This document shows, in pieces, positions 23,143 through 30,942 of a stretch of DNA of 40,207 nt. The DNA is from Eubacteriales bacterium (lineage in GTDB: Bacteria; Bacillota; Clostridia; Christensenellales; UMGS416): assembly GCA_028693155.1 (NCBI GenBank), contig JAQUVY010000010.1:1-40207 (forward strand). Direction: 5' to 3'. Both the position numbers and the translations under genes were made by a program. Numbering within the stretch: the stretch's first letter is position 1; each line of letters starts with the position of its first letter. The notes below the pieces were generated by a model that saw only the letters and a program-made list of their open reading frames with translations, searched no databases and was not told the origin of the DNA.

Positions 23143-24372
23143 TCACTTCTCCTTTTGCGAATCCGTTTCCTGCGCCTCCAGGTCGCTGAGATTGCGGCCG
23201 AAGGTCAGCGAATCTTCCCCGAATTTGCGCCGAATGGCGTCCATGGCCGTTTCTACCCGTTCCTGCTTTTCCCGCTGCCAGGGGCGCTGCGCCGGGAACA
23301 GCATCAGCTGCTCCCCCGCCTCTTCCGCCGCCACCAGACGGCTGCCCGTCACCGTCAGCATTCGGATGGGGCTGCGCAGGTCCCAGTTCGCCTTTACCAG
23401 CTCCAGCGCCGTTTCGAAGATCTCTCTGGCCAGATCCGTAGGCGTGTCCAGGCTCGCCTGGCGGGAGATCACCTTCAGGCTGGGGTTCTTGATCTGCACC
23501 TGCACGGTGCGGCACTTCATGCCGTGCCGGCGCAAGCGCCCAGCCACCGTGTCGCTTAGGCTGAGCAGCCCCCTGCGCACATCGTCTTCGCCCAACAGGT
23601 TGCGGCGAAACGTCATGCCGTTCCCCACCGACTTGACCTCGGGGGTATCCTGGGGTGTGCGAACCGGGCTGTCCTCCAGCCCGTTGGCGTAGTCGTGCAG
23701 CGTATCGCCCATTTTTCCCAGGCGGAAGCGCAGCGCCGCCGGATCGGTGCGCGCCAGATCCCCGATGGTATGGATGCCCATCTGCCCCAGCGCCTGACAG
23801 GCCGTCTCGCCCACATAGATCATATCCCCCACCGGCAGAGGAAACAGAATGTCTTTAAAGTTTTCCCGGGTGATGACGGTGGTGGCGTCGGGCTTTTTAT
23901 AGTCGCTGCCCAGCTTGGCAAAAATTTTGTTGAAGGATACACCCACCGAAATGGTGATGCCCAGCTCCTTTCGCACCGTGGCGCGCAGTGCATCGGCTAT
24001 CTGCGGCCCATCGCCGAACAAATGCTGGCTGCCCGTCACGTCCAGCCAGGATTCGTCAATGCTGAACGCCTCCACCTGATCGGTATAGCGCAGATAGATC
24101 TCGTTGATGCGGCGGGAAAAATCGCCATAGGCTCCCCGTGTGGGCGGCACCAGCACCAGCTGGGGGCATTTGCGCTTTGCCTGCCAAATGGTTTCGGCCG
24201 TCTGAATGCCGAAGGCCTTGGCCAGCTCGTTTTTTGCTAAAATAATGCCGTGCCGATCCTCCGGGCTGCCCGCCACCGCCATGGGCACGCTGCGCAGCTC
24301 GGGACGGAACACACATTCCACCGAGGCAAAAAATGCGTTGCAGTCGCAATGCAGAATCACGCGATCGCCCAT
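23143..24372 (-). CDS. dinB: DNA polymerase IV-type Y-family translesion polymerase
   Basis: 409 residues from ATG 24372 with GAGGGAG upstream. Y-family features: HCDCNAFFASVE (Asp10 for metal binding), the SIDESWLDVTG catalytic Asp/Glu motif, GVSFNKIFAKLGSDYKKP, and a helix-hairpin-helix near GQMGIHTIGDLA. The C-terminal little-finger region ends in QLMLFP (about residue 365), a good beta-clamp-binding motif. It copies past damaged bases with low fidelity. It begins 11 bases after the GH43 gene and runs into the sigma gene, so it sits inside an operon. No LexA-like box was recognised by eye. Confidence 0.94.
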   Translation of the reverse strand: MGDRVILHCDCNAFFASVECVFRPELRSVPMAVAGSPEDRHGIILAKNELAKAFGIQTAETIWQAKRKCPQLVLVPPTRGAYGDFSRRINEIYLRYTDQVEAFSIDESWLDVTGSQHLFGDGPQIADALRATVRKELGITISVGVSFNKIFAKLGSDYKKPDATTVITRENFKDILFPLPVGDMIYVGETACQALGQMGIHTIGDLARTDPAALRFRLGKMGDTLHDYANGLEDSPVRTPQDTPEVKSVGNGMTFRRNLLGEDDVRRGLLSLSDTVAGRLRRHGMKCRTVQVQIKNPSLKVISRQASLDTPTDLAREIFETALELVKANWDLRSPIRMLTVTGSRLVAAEEAGEQLMLFPAQRPWQREKQERVETAMDAIRRKFGEDSLTFGRNLSDLEAQETDSQKEK

Positions 24373-24383
24373 GGTACTCCCTC

Positions 24384-25250
24384 TCAGCTCAAGATATCTT
24401 CGGTCAGGATGAGCCTGTCCTCACCCTGCTCCACCCGGCGAAACACCGCCCGTTCGCTGCCCGAAGGCTCGTTGGGCGTATGCCAGGTCAGGTATTGCTT
24501 TGCGTCCTTTTCAAACACCATGCCGTGCCCGCCGCCCATGACCAGCGGCTCGCTCAGGTGACGCCAAGGGCCGACAATGCTGCCGCTGTCCGCCACGGCC
24601 ATGCCGATGGCATAGCCGCCCTCGCTCATGCTCGACCAGATCATCAGCAGCTTTCCCGAGGTCAGGCGAACAAGCCATGGGCCGTCGGTGATATAGCAGC
24701 CGGGGCGATACGCACGGCACCAAGGCGCTTCGCTGGCGTGAAACAGCACCCGGGGTTCACCCTGCGGGGCAGACAGATCCCCCGCCAAACGCTGCAGGCA
24801 CATGCTGCCGTCGCCGATCTGCAGCCACTCGTGGCAAAACACCGTGTACGGCACGCCCTCCTCCACAAACAGCGTCGCGTCCAGGCAGTCCCACCCCGGC
24901 GGGGTGAGGCGCTCCTTCATCGGCACAAAGGGTCCCTCCGGCCGGTCGGCTGCCAGCACATGACTCCCCCGGCGGGCATTGTCTGCGAAGAACGAGGCGA
25001 ACATATAATAACGTCCTCCCAGCGCATGCACCTCCGGCGCCCAATAATCCCGATCCGCCCAAAAGTCCGGGGGCGCCTCAAAGGAATGTCCCAGCTCCTC
25101 AAAATTTTTCAGATTCTCACTGGCATAGCACAAAAAACCGGCCGGCCGACCCGCACGGCGCTGCACGCCCGTGGTGCCGTATAAATAAAACCGACCCTCC
25201 GCACGCAGCACAAAGGGATCGCGAATGGGAATTTCCTCTCGGCGAAGCAT
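24384..25250 (-). CDS. Glycoside hydrolase family 43-like protein
   Basis: 288 residues starting at ATG 25250, with AGGAGAAAG upstream; an earlier ATG at 25310 lies before the -10 box. Five-bladed propeller GH43 features: IRDPFVL with Asp11 as likely base, DRDYWAPEVHALGGRYYMF, Asp124 in CLDATLF as likely pKa modulator, VFCHEWLQ, ITDGPWL where many GH43 enzymes have EGP or EAP, and the GGGHGMVF histidine motif. GH43 enzymes release arabinose, xylose or galactose units. No signal peptide, so it acts inside the cell on imported oligosaccharides, which fits the divergent MFS transporter. Confidence 0.85.
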   Translation of the reverse strand: MLRREEIPIRDPFVLRAEGRFYLYGTTGVQRRAGRPAGFLCYASENLKNFEELGHSFEAPPDFWADRDYWAPEVHALGGRYYMFASFFADNARRGSHVLAADRPEGPFVPMKERLTPPGWDCLDATLFVEEGVPYTVFCHEWLQIGDGSMCLQRLAGDLSAPQGEPRVLFHASEAPWCRAYRPGCYITDGPWLVRLTSGKLLMIWSSMSEGGYAIGMAVADSGSIVGPWRHLSEPLVMGGGHGMVFEKDAKQYLTWHTPNEPSGSERAVFRRVEQGEDRLILTEDILS

Positions 25251-25280
25251 AGCGTTTCTTTCTCCTGTTTTTTTGTTTAA

Positions 25281-25286
25281 ATTATA
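25281..25286 (-). promoter_or_regulatory. Possible -10 element for the GH43-dinB-sigma operon
   Basis: A perfect TATAAT on the minus strand about 30 bases before the GH43 ATG, without a clear -35. The rest of 25287-25387 holds nothing recognisable. Confidence 0.4.
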
Positions 25287-25387
25287 GCATACGCCGAAGA
25301 AAAAGCCCACCCCAAAGGCAAAAGTATGTTCGCCCGCAAAGATATGCTGCCGCTCCCTACTTTTTTGCGAAATTGCCGGCGTCTTTC

Positions 25388-25439
25388 TTGACGGCGTCCC
25401 TTCGGCAGGTTAATATATCAATGGAATAGAACAATTCCA
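25388..25439 (+). promoter_or_regulatory. Promoter of the MFS gene with overlapping inverted repeat
   Basis: TTGACG (25388-25393), 17-base spacer, TAATAT (25411-25416). Just behind the -10 is a perfect inverted repeat TGGAAT-6-ATTCCA (25422-25439) that covers the likely start site, a good place for a repressor to bind. The regulator is unknown. Confidence 0.65.
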
Positions 25440-25527
25440 CGACTGCAACTCTGTTCACAGAAAGGGAACACGCCGCGCCTTGGGCGGCCTGCTTCCCTAT
25501 TTTTTTCGGAGAGGACGGATCCATCAC

Positions 25528-26679
25528 TTGCTTTCTCGTCATTTAAAACTGAAGTTCTCCCTGCTGCAGTGCACCTACTGGTGCTCGGTAGGCGCCTTTT
25601 CCTCCTTCGCCATTAATTACCTGCAAACCCAGCGAGGCGTTTCGGCCGGCACGGCGGGTACGCTTTTGGCCGTGTTCACCTGCGTGGCCTTTGCCGGGCA
25701 GTTTTTCTGGGGGCGGCTGTGCGACCGCTGGAAAACCAACCGAAAGGTGTTTATCATCACCAACTTCATCATGCTGGCCGCCTGCTTCGGGGTGTTTTTC
25801 CTGCGTGATCTGTGGATGATCTTCCTAGCCTATGGGCTGCTGGGCTTTGTGCAGTCCACCATGCCCGCGGTGCTGGATTCGTGGATCCTGAAAACCTATG
25901 CGGACAATCCTCAGGCCTATGGCCCCATCCGCTCCAGCGCATCCTTTGTGTACGCCATCTTCACCTTCTTTTTCGGAAGCATCATTTCCCGGGCGGGTTA
26001 CGGCATTATGCTGGTGTTCGTCAGCGTCTTCGTGGTGGGCAGCATCGTGGTGGCCTTTGTCGCGGCCGATGCACCTCAGGCCGAGATACCCGCGGCGCAC
26101 CCCGGTGCCAAGGGCGGCATGCGCCGTCTGCTGACCGGCCAGTTTTCTCTGGTGCTGGTCGCCTTGCTGTGCATGGGCATGTCCGGCGGCATGTACACCT
26201 TTATGGCCATCATCATGAACCAGGTGGGCGGCTCGGTGGATTTCCTGGGCTACACCATGTTCGCCAGCGCAATGTGCCAGGTGCCGTTCATGCTTTTCAG
26301 CCGCAAGATGGCGCGCTTCTCCCCCAAAAGCCGGCTGCTTTTCGCGGGCTGCATTTACGCGGTGACGCTGGTGGGAATGGCGCTGGCCAAGACCCCGCTT
26401 ACGCTGGTGCTGATGAGCCTGCTTTCGGGCGCGGGCTTCGGCATTATTCTGCCGGCTCTGCGCGAACTGGTGGAGACCTACGCCCCGGCCGACCTGCGCA
26501 CCACCGCGCAAAGCGTTTCGGACGCGGTCAACGTATCGCTGGCGGGGCTGCTCAACAGCCTGCTCATCAGCGCGCTGGGGGACACCGCGGGGGTCAGCGT
26601 GGTGCTGTTTATCCTGGCAGGGGTGCAGATCATCGGGTTCATTCCGCTGCTGATGATCCGTCCGCCGCAAAAGCAATGA
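25528..26679 (+). CDS. Major facilitator superfamily transporter (MFS_1-like)
   Basis: 383 residues from TTG 25528, with GGAGAGGA about 12 bases upstream. The start is uncertain because no in-frame ATG exists nearby and an upstream TTG at 25480 also has an AAGGGA. Twelve hydrophobic helices in two halves. The KFSLLQCTYWCSVGAFSSFA start and the loop GRLCDRWKTNRKVF between helices 2 and 3 fit the PF12832-type group that includes nucleoside, lactose-type and phenylpropionate carriers. Next to GH43 and a sulfatase it probably imports a sugar or oligosaccharide, by inference. Confidence 0.85.
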   Translation: MLSRHLKLKFSLLQCTYWCSVGAFSSFAINYLQTQRGVSAGTAGTLLAVFTCVAFAGQFFWGRLCDRWKTNRKVFIITNFIMLAACFGVFFLRDLWMIFLAYGLLGFVQSTMPAVLDSWILKTYADNPQAYGPIRSSASFVYAIFTFFFGSIISRAGYGIMLVFVSVFVVGSIVVAFVAADAPQAEIPAAHPGAKGGMRRLLTGQFSLVLVALLCMGMSGGMYTFMAIIMNQVGGSVDFLGYTMFASAMCQVPFMLFSRKMARFSPKSRLLFAGCIYAVTLVGMALAKTPLTLVLMSLLSGAGFGIILPALRELVETYAPADLRTTAQSVSDAVNVSLAGLLNSLLISALGDTAGVSVVLFILAGVQIIGFIPLLMIRPPQKQ

Positions 26680-26687
26680 TTTGGCTG

Positions 26688-26722
26688 AAGCGCTCTTCGC
26701 AAAAACGAGGAGCGCTTTTTTC
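26688..26722 (+). terminator. Intrinsic terminator of the MFS gene
   Basis: A stem of about 11 bp around a 5-6 base loop (AAGCGCTC, then GAGCGCTT) followed by TTTTTTC. Confidence 0.88.
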
Positions 26723-26779
26723 TTGCCCATCCCGCCCATCGGGGGTATGATGATATTGTTTCTTTTTTAAGGAGGAGCT

Positions 26780-27889
26780 ATGCCCTACCGCCGACTTTCC
26801 ATGCTCATCAAGCCCGCCTCCTCGCTGTGCGACATGCGCTGCGCATACTGCTTTTATGCCGACGTGAGCGACCTGCGGCAGATAAAAAGCTATGGCATCA
26901 TGACGCCCGACACCGCGCAGGCGCTTTTGCGGCGCGCCTTTGAGGCGGCAGGCGAACGCGGGGAGATCACCTTCGCCTTTCAGGGCGGAGAGCCCACCCT
27001 GGCAGGACTGCCTTTTTTTAAAGACTTTACGGCCGCCGCCCGGCGGCTGTGCCCGCCGAGCGTGTCGCTGCACTATGCCATGCAGACCAACGGCCTTCAT
27101 TTGGACGAGGACTGGTGCGCGCTGCTGCGCGAGCACCGTTTTTTGGTGGGCCTGTCCTTTGACGGCACCGCGGCGCTGCACGATGCCCAGCGACCCGACG
27201 CTTCGGGCGCGGGCACATCCCGACGGGTGCTGCAGGCGGCGCGTCTGCTGCGCGAGCAAGGCATTGAAACGAATATCCTGTGCGTGGTGACCGAGCAAGC
27301 CGCCCGGCATCCCCAGCAGATCTGGAACTTCTGCCGCCGGCAGGGGTTCGATTTTTTGCAGTTTATCCCCTGCCTGGCTTCGCTGGATGAAGCCGCCGCC
27401 TCGCCCCATGCGCTGACCCCCCGGCGCTACGCCGCCTTTTTAAAGGGATTGTTTCCCCTGTGGCGGCAAGCGCTGACCACCCCTTCCCCTGTGAGCATCC
27501 GCGTCTTTGATAACCTGCTGAGCCTGCTCAGCGGACGTCCCCCCGAGCAGTGCGGCATGCTGGGGCGGTGCAGCTGCCAGTTCGTCCTTGAGGCCGACGG
27601 CAGCGTATACCCCTGCGACTTTTATGTGCTGGACGACACCCGGCTGGGCCGGGTTCAGGAAAGCAGCTTGGAGGCGCTGGCCGCCTCCCCCGCCGCGCAG
27701 GACTTTATGCAGCCCCGCGCGCTGCCCGCCCTGTGCACCGATTGCCCGGTATGGCAGCTGTGCTTTGGGGGCTGCCGGCGCACCCGGGAAATGTTTTTTT
27801 CTCAGCCCGATTACTGCCCCTGGCGCGATTTTCTCACCGAAACGCTGCCCGCCTGGCAGGAGCTGGCGCACGCCCTGCGCCTGAGATAA
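26780..27889 (+). CDS. Anaerobic sulfatase-maturating enzyme (radical SAM, SPASM)
   Basis: 369 residues from ATG 26780, behind AAGGAGGAG. The radical SAM motif is C17-DMR-C21-AY-C24, followed by FQGGEPTLAG and the LSFDG strand. The C-terminal SPASM-like Cys cluster includes CGMLGRCSCQFV, YPCDFY, CTDCPVWQLCFGGC and a final YC. Such enzymes oxidise the active-site Cys (or Ser) of sulfatases to formylglycine without oxygen. The sulfatase gene starts 12 bases downstream on the same strand, so the pair is a matched unit. Confidence 0.95.
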   Translation: MPYRRLSMLIKPASSLCDMRCAYCFYADVSDLRQIKSYGIMTPDTAQALLRRAFEAAGERGEITFAFQGGEPTLAGLPFFKDFTAAARRLCPPSVSLHYAMQTNGLHLDEDWCALLREHRFLVGLSFDGTAALHDAQRPDASGAGTSRRVLQAARLLREQGIETNILCVVTEQAARHPQQIWNFCRRQGFDFLQFIPCLASLDEAAASPHALTPRRYAAFLKGLFPLWRQALTTPSPVSIRVFDNLLSLLSGRPPEQCGMLGRCSCQFVLEADGSVYPCDFYVLDDTRLGRVQESSLEALAASPAAQDFMQPRALPALCTDCPVWQLCFGGCRRTREMFFSQPDYCPWRDFLTETLPAWQELAHALRLR

Positions 27890-27901
27890 GGAGGAACCCT
27901 C

Positions 27902-29227
27902 ATGCCCACCCGTCAAAATGCCATTTGGATTATGGCCGACCAACTGCGCTCCCAGGCGCTGAGCTGCCACGGAGATCCCAACGTACACACGCCCAACATT
28001 GACCTGTTGGCTCGCACCGGTTTGGACTTTACCCAAGCCGTGGGCGGCTACCCGCTGTGCTGCCCCTGCCGCGGCTCCATGCTGACCTCGGTCTATCCGC
28101 ACCAATGTGTGCCCGGGCATGAGTACCGGATGCCGCCGGAAATGCCCACCATTGCCGACGCCTTCAACGCCCAGGGTTATCACACCGCCTACATCGGCAA
28201 ATGGCATTTGGACGGCTACCACGAAAGCGACGGCCGCGCCGGCACCCACATCATCCCGCCCGAGCGCCACGGGCACTTTGCCTACTGGCTGGGATATGAA
28301 AACAACAACAACCAATACGATTGCTATGTCCACGGGCATGACGCCCAGGGAGACATTCCGCTGACCCGTCTGGAGGGCTATGAAACCGACGCGCTGACCA
28401 CGGCCTTTTTGGAGCACCTGGATACCGTCGGGGAGGAGCAGCCGTTTTTTGCCGTGCTGTCGGTGCAGCCGCCTCACGACCCCTACGTCGCGCCCCCCGA
28501 ATATCTGGCGCGGCACAACCCCGCCGCGCTGACCCTGCGCCCCAACGTGCCGAATATTCCCGCCGTGCAGCACACCGCCCGGCAAGATCTGGCCGGGGCA
28601 TATGCCATGATCGAGAATCTGGACGACAACGTCGGGCGTGTGATCCGCTATCTGAAGCAAAGCGGGCGCTGGGAAAACACCCATGTGTTCTTTTTCAGCG
28701 ATCACGGCGACATGCACGGCTCTCAGGGGATGTTCCGCAAAACCAACCCCTATGAGGAGGCCATTCGCGTACCCTTTATCATCAGCGGCTGCAACTTCAA
28801 GTACGATCATTACGGGTTCGGCGAGCGTCTTTACCCGGTCAACCATGTGGACATCGCGCCCACCACGCTGTCTTTGTGCGGTCTGCCCATCCCCGAAGGG
28901 ATGCAGGGCACGGATTACGCCTGCCTGCGCCGCACCGACCGCCCCAAGGACGCATTGCCCGACTCGGCTTACATCCAAAATGTGATCCCCACCGGCCACG
29001 GAGACTCCACCGAGTTCCCCTGGCGGGGCGTGGTCACCACCGATGGCTATAAGTATGTCAGCTTTGAAAACATGCCCTGGCTGCTGTTCAACCTGAACGA
29101 AGATCCCTATGAGCAGCGCAATCTGGCGCACAACCCGGCCTACGCCGCCCTGCGCGCCCGCCTGCAGGCTCGCCTGCGCCGCTGGATCGACGAGACGGGG
29201 GATTCCTTCCCCCTGCGGGAAAAATAG
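27902..29227 (+). CDS. Type I (formylglycine) sulfatase
   Basis: 441 residues from ATG 27902 with AAGGAGG. The modification motif is C53-C-P-C-R57, with C53 the residue to become formylglycine; Cys rather than Ser/Ala in the fourth position is unusual. The N-terminal metal ligands (D13-Q14), the YIGKWHLDG basic motif, and FFFSDHGDMHG complete the arylsulfatase site. No signal peptide is seen, so it acts in the cytoplasm, and it is Cys-type as expected for the anaerobic maturase. It removes sulfate from a carbohydrate or small molecule; which one cannot be read. Context with GH43 and MFS genes suggests a glycan. Confidence 0.93.
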   Translation: MPTRQNAIWIMADQLRSQALSCHGDPNVHTPNIDLLARTGLDFTQAVGGYPLCCPCRGSMLTSVYPHQCVPGHEYRMPPEMPTIADAFNAQGYHTAYIGKWHLDGYHESDGRAGTHIIPPERHGHFAYWLGYENNNNQYDCYVHGHDAQGDIPLTRLEGYETDALTTAFLEHLDTVGEEQPFFAVLSVQPPHDPYVAPPEYLARHNPAALTLRPNVPNIPAVQHTARQDLAGAYAMIENLDDNVGRVIRYLKQSGRWENTHVFFFSDHGDMHGSQGMFRKTNPYEEAIRVPFIISGCNFKYDHYGFGERLYPVNHVDIAPTTLSLCGLPIPEGMQGTDYACLRRTDRPKDALPDSAYIQNVIPTGHGDSTEFPWRGVVTTDGYKYVSFENMPWLLFNLNEDPYEQRNLAHNPAYAALRARLQARLRRWIDETGDSFPLREK

Positions 29228-29241
29228 AAAGGAAGGCGTTT

Positions 29242-29427
29242 ATGGAGCTTTGGTTGGTGGTCGTCGGAGCCGTTTTCTTCTGGCTGGCGGCAGGTGTTTT
29301 GACCATCCTGGCGGTGAAGCGGCGCACGGGGATGGCAATCTGCCTGTGCGTGCTGACCTGGCTGCTGTTTTTGGCGTTGGCCGTGCTGATCCTGTTCACG
29401 CTGATGTTTGTCGCCGCCATTGATTAG
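29242..29427 (+). CDS. Small two-helix membrane protein, unknown function
   Basis: 61 residues from ATG 29242, 14 bases after the sulfatase, with AGGAAGG upstream. It consists almost only of two hydrophobic helices (about 3-25 and 31-58) separated by KRRTG. Good ribosome site, operon position and the terminator directly after its stop support expression. No family recognised. Confidence 0.65.
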   Translation: MELWLVVVGAVFFWLAAGVLTILAVKRRTGMAICLCVLTWLLFLALAVLILFTLMFVAAID

Positions 29428-29436
29428 GGCGGCAGC

Positions 29437-29478
29437 AAAACGGCGTCCCCGCATACTTTGGGGACGCCGTTTTTTAGT
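29437..29478. terminator. Bidirectional intrinsic terminator
   Basis: A 14-bp perfect stem (29437-29450 with 29460-29473) with T runs on both strands ends the sulfatase unit and the convergent sortase gene. Confidence 0.92.
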
Positions 29479-30554
29479 TGTTTACGCGCTTGGCGACCAC
29501 TACCAGCCTGCCCTGCTCCTGCGTTGCGCAGCAGGTGGAAAGCAGAAGCAGGCGCTCGCCAAAGGCGGCGGTCACGCCGGTTTCGTAAAGCGCCGCCGCT
29601 TTTACCTGCCGCACAAAGTCTTCGTAGGCCTCCCGGGTGGGCAGGGCGACCTGGCGGTCATAGGCAAACGCCGCGTCGCCGCCCTGGTTGGCTTTGGTCA
29701 CCATCACCGCCATCACCGCATATTCCCCCGAAGCATGAAGGGTGTCGAAGCGCACGGCGGGATGCTCCCGCCAATAGCCCTCCTGCCGGTAATCGAGCAG
29801 CGTGCCGAACATGGTGCCGTTTTTCATGTTGTGCCCGTAGATCAGATAGACCTCATCGGGCTGCCCCAGCGCGCAGCGGGCATCCAAAAAGGGCAGCCCG
29901 CTGTATCGCCGGTTTTTGGAGAAATCCCGGTGCAGATAGAAAAACGGATCGTCTTTGGTCTGCATGACCGGGTAATCCACCGCCGTGCCGGGAATGCTGA
30001 CCCAGCCCACCACATCGCCATTTTCCGCCAGCAGTGCCTCAAACCCGGGCAATACCTCCGCCGGCGCAGAGCTTTGTTTGGGGGCGGGCGTCGGCGTGCA
30101 GGTCGGTTTCGGCGTGGGTGTCGGCGTAGGTGTGCAGGTCGGCTTCGCGCCAAAATTGCCATAATCCAGATGGCTGATCTTATCCGGGTCACAGGTCACG
30201 GTAGTTTTACCGATGACACCCGCTTAAAGGTTCGGAGGTTTCCAATTGAATGGTCGTATCGGTGGTGAAAACAAATGTGCAGCGCGCCAAAGAAGGGTCT
30301 TGCTGCGCTGCCAACGTTTTAAATTGGTGTTTCTGAAAATCGCTTAGCGCTTCACGCGTTCAAACGATGGCAGTGGTCGCTTGCTTGATGACCACGAAAT
30401 CCGTCCCGGAGGGGATGGTGTAAAGCGCCTGTGCGCGGTCAATTTTATGAAAGTTGGCAATAACCAGCGACTCGGAATAGGCGGCCAACGCCGTTGCGGC
30501 GCATACACCGGCCAGCAAAAATGCAATCAGCAAGACTGCTAAAATCTTTTTCAT
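29474..30554 (-). pseudogene. Sortase class B-like gene with disrupted N-terminal region
   Basis: The 3' part (from GTG 30199) encodes an intact sortase B domain: IPGTAVDYPVMQ, YGHNMKNGTMFG (catalytic His, codon 29833-29831), LLLSTC (catalytic Cys, codon 29533-29531) and RLVVVAKR (Arg). But that start has no ribosome site and no membrane anchor. Upstream, ATG 30554 opens a signal peptide or anchor and about 64 residues, then a TGA at 30362-30360. The same frame continues sensibly after it (TREALSDFQKHQF, ARCTFVFTTDTTIQLETSEPLSG). A frameshift near 30220 then joins it to the Cys/Pro/Thr linker (TPTPTPTPKPTCTPTP) before the sortase. It is best read as one ancestral secreted protein with a ~120-residue N-terminal domain, now broken in two places, or as assembly errors. 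Confidence 0.7.
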
Positions 30555-30640
30555 AGCAGGCCAGATTCCTTTCGGGCTTTTTCATCAGACCATGCGTATC
30601 CGTGCAAAACAATACTTGCCCACAAAAATTACCCCGGCCG

Positions 30641-30669
30641 TTGACACATTCGTTTTGTTGTGCTAAAGT
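30641..30669 (+). promoter_or_regulatory. Promoter of the iorAB T-box transcript
   Basis: TTGACA (30641-30646), 17-base spacer, TAAAGT (30664-30669). Confidence 0.85.
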
Positions 30670-30675
30670 GAGCCA

Positions 30676-30922
30676 TAATATAAACCAATGATGCGGAAGA
30701 GGTCGGCGGCAGGCACCAACAGCGAGCGGGCGGCAGTGAAAGCCCCGCGGAATGCGCCCCGGTCGTTTGGGCCGCAGAGGGTATCGGGGAACGCGGAGCT
30801 TTTCCGTCTGTATCCGAACCGGGTCGCCCCCGTTAACGGGCGCTGAGAGGGTCGGGCTTTCCGGCCAACAAAGGTGGTACCGCAGATGTCCGTCTGTCCT
30901 TTTCGGGGCAGGCGGTTTTTTT
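30676..30922 (+). ncRNA. T-box riboswitch upstream of iorA
   Basis: The T-box consensus AGGTGGTACCGC is at 30872-30883. It is followed by a terminator whose stem pairs 30890-30899 with 30905-30915, then T7. Stem I is visible: its lower helix TGCGG (30692-30696) pairs with CCGCA (30772-30776), and the apical AGCGAG and GGCAGTGAAAGCC motifs lie at 30721-30745. The likely specifier is UGG (Trp) at 30768-30770, followed by a purine and then the lower helix, as in characterised T-boxes. Uncharged tRNA(Trp) would stabilise the antiterminator and switch on iorA. The T-box itself is certain; the codon is inferred by eye. Confidence 0.92.
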
Positions 30923-30942
30923 ATTTTCCGAGGGAGGCAATC

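Noticed and set aside
23143-24372. A LexA-regulated SOS operator for dinB
   Set aside because: No GAAC-type LexA box was found by eye upstream of dinB or of the GH43 gene.
25357-25542. A 61-codon minus-strand frame between GH43 and MFS
   Set aside because: No ribosome site, overlaps the MFS promoter and inverted repeat, and has no recognisable sequence.
27440-29131. A 563-codon minus-strand frame opposite the maturase and sulfatase genes
   Set aside because: Spans two real genes with clear catalytic motifs on the other strand and shows no domain of its own.
30360-30362. UGA read as a sense codon in the sortase gene
   Set aside because: Other genes here use TGA as a normal stop (rsuA neighbour topB, iorA, the ECF sigma gene), and a frameshift follows anyway, so a local lesion is simpler than recoding.
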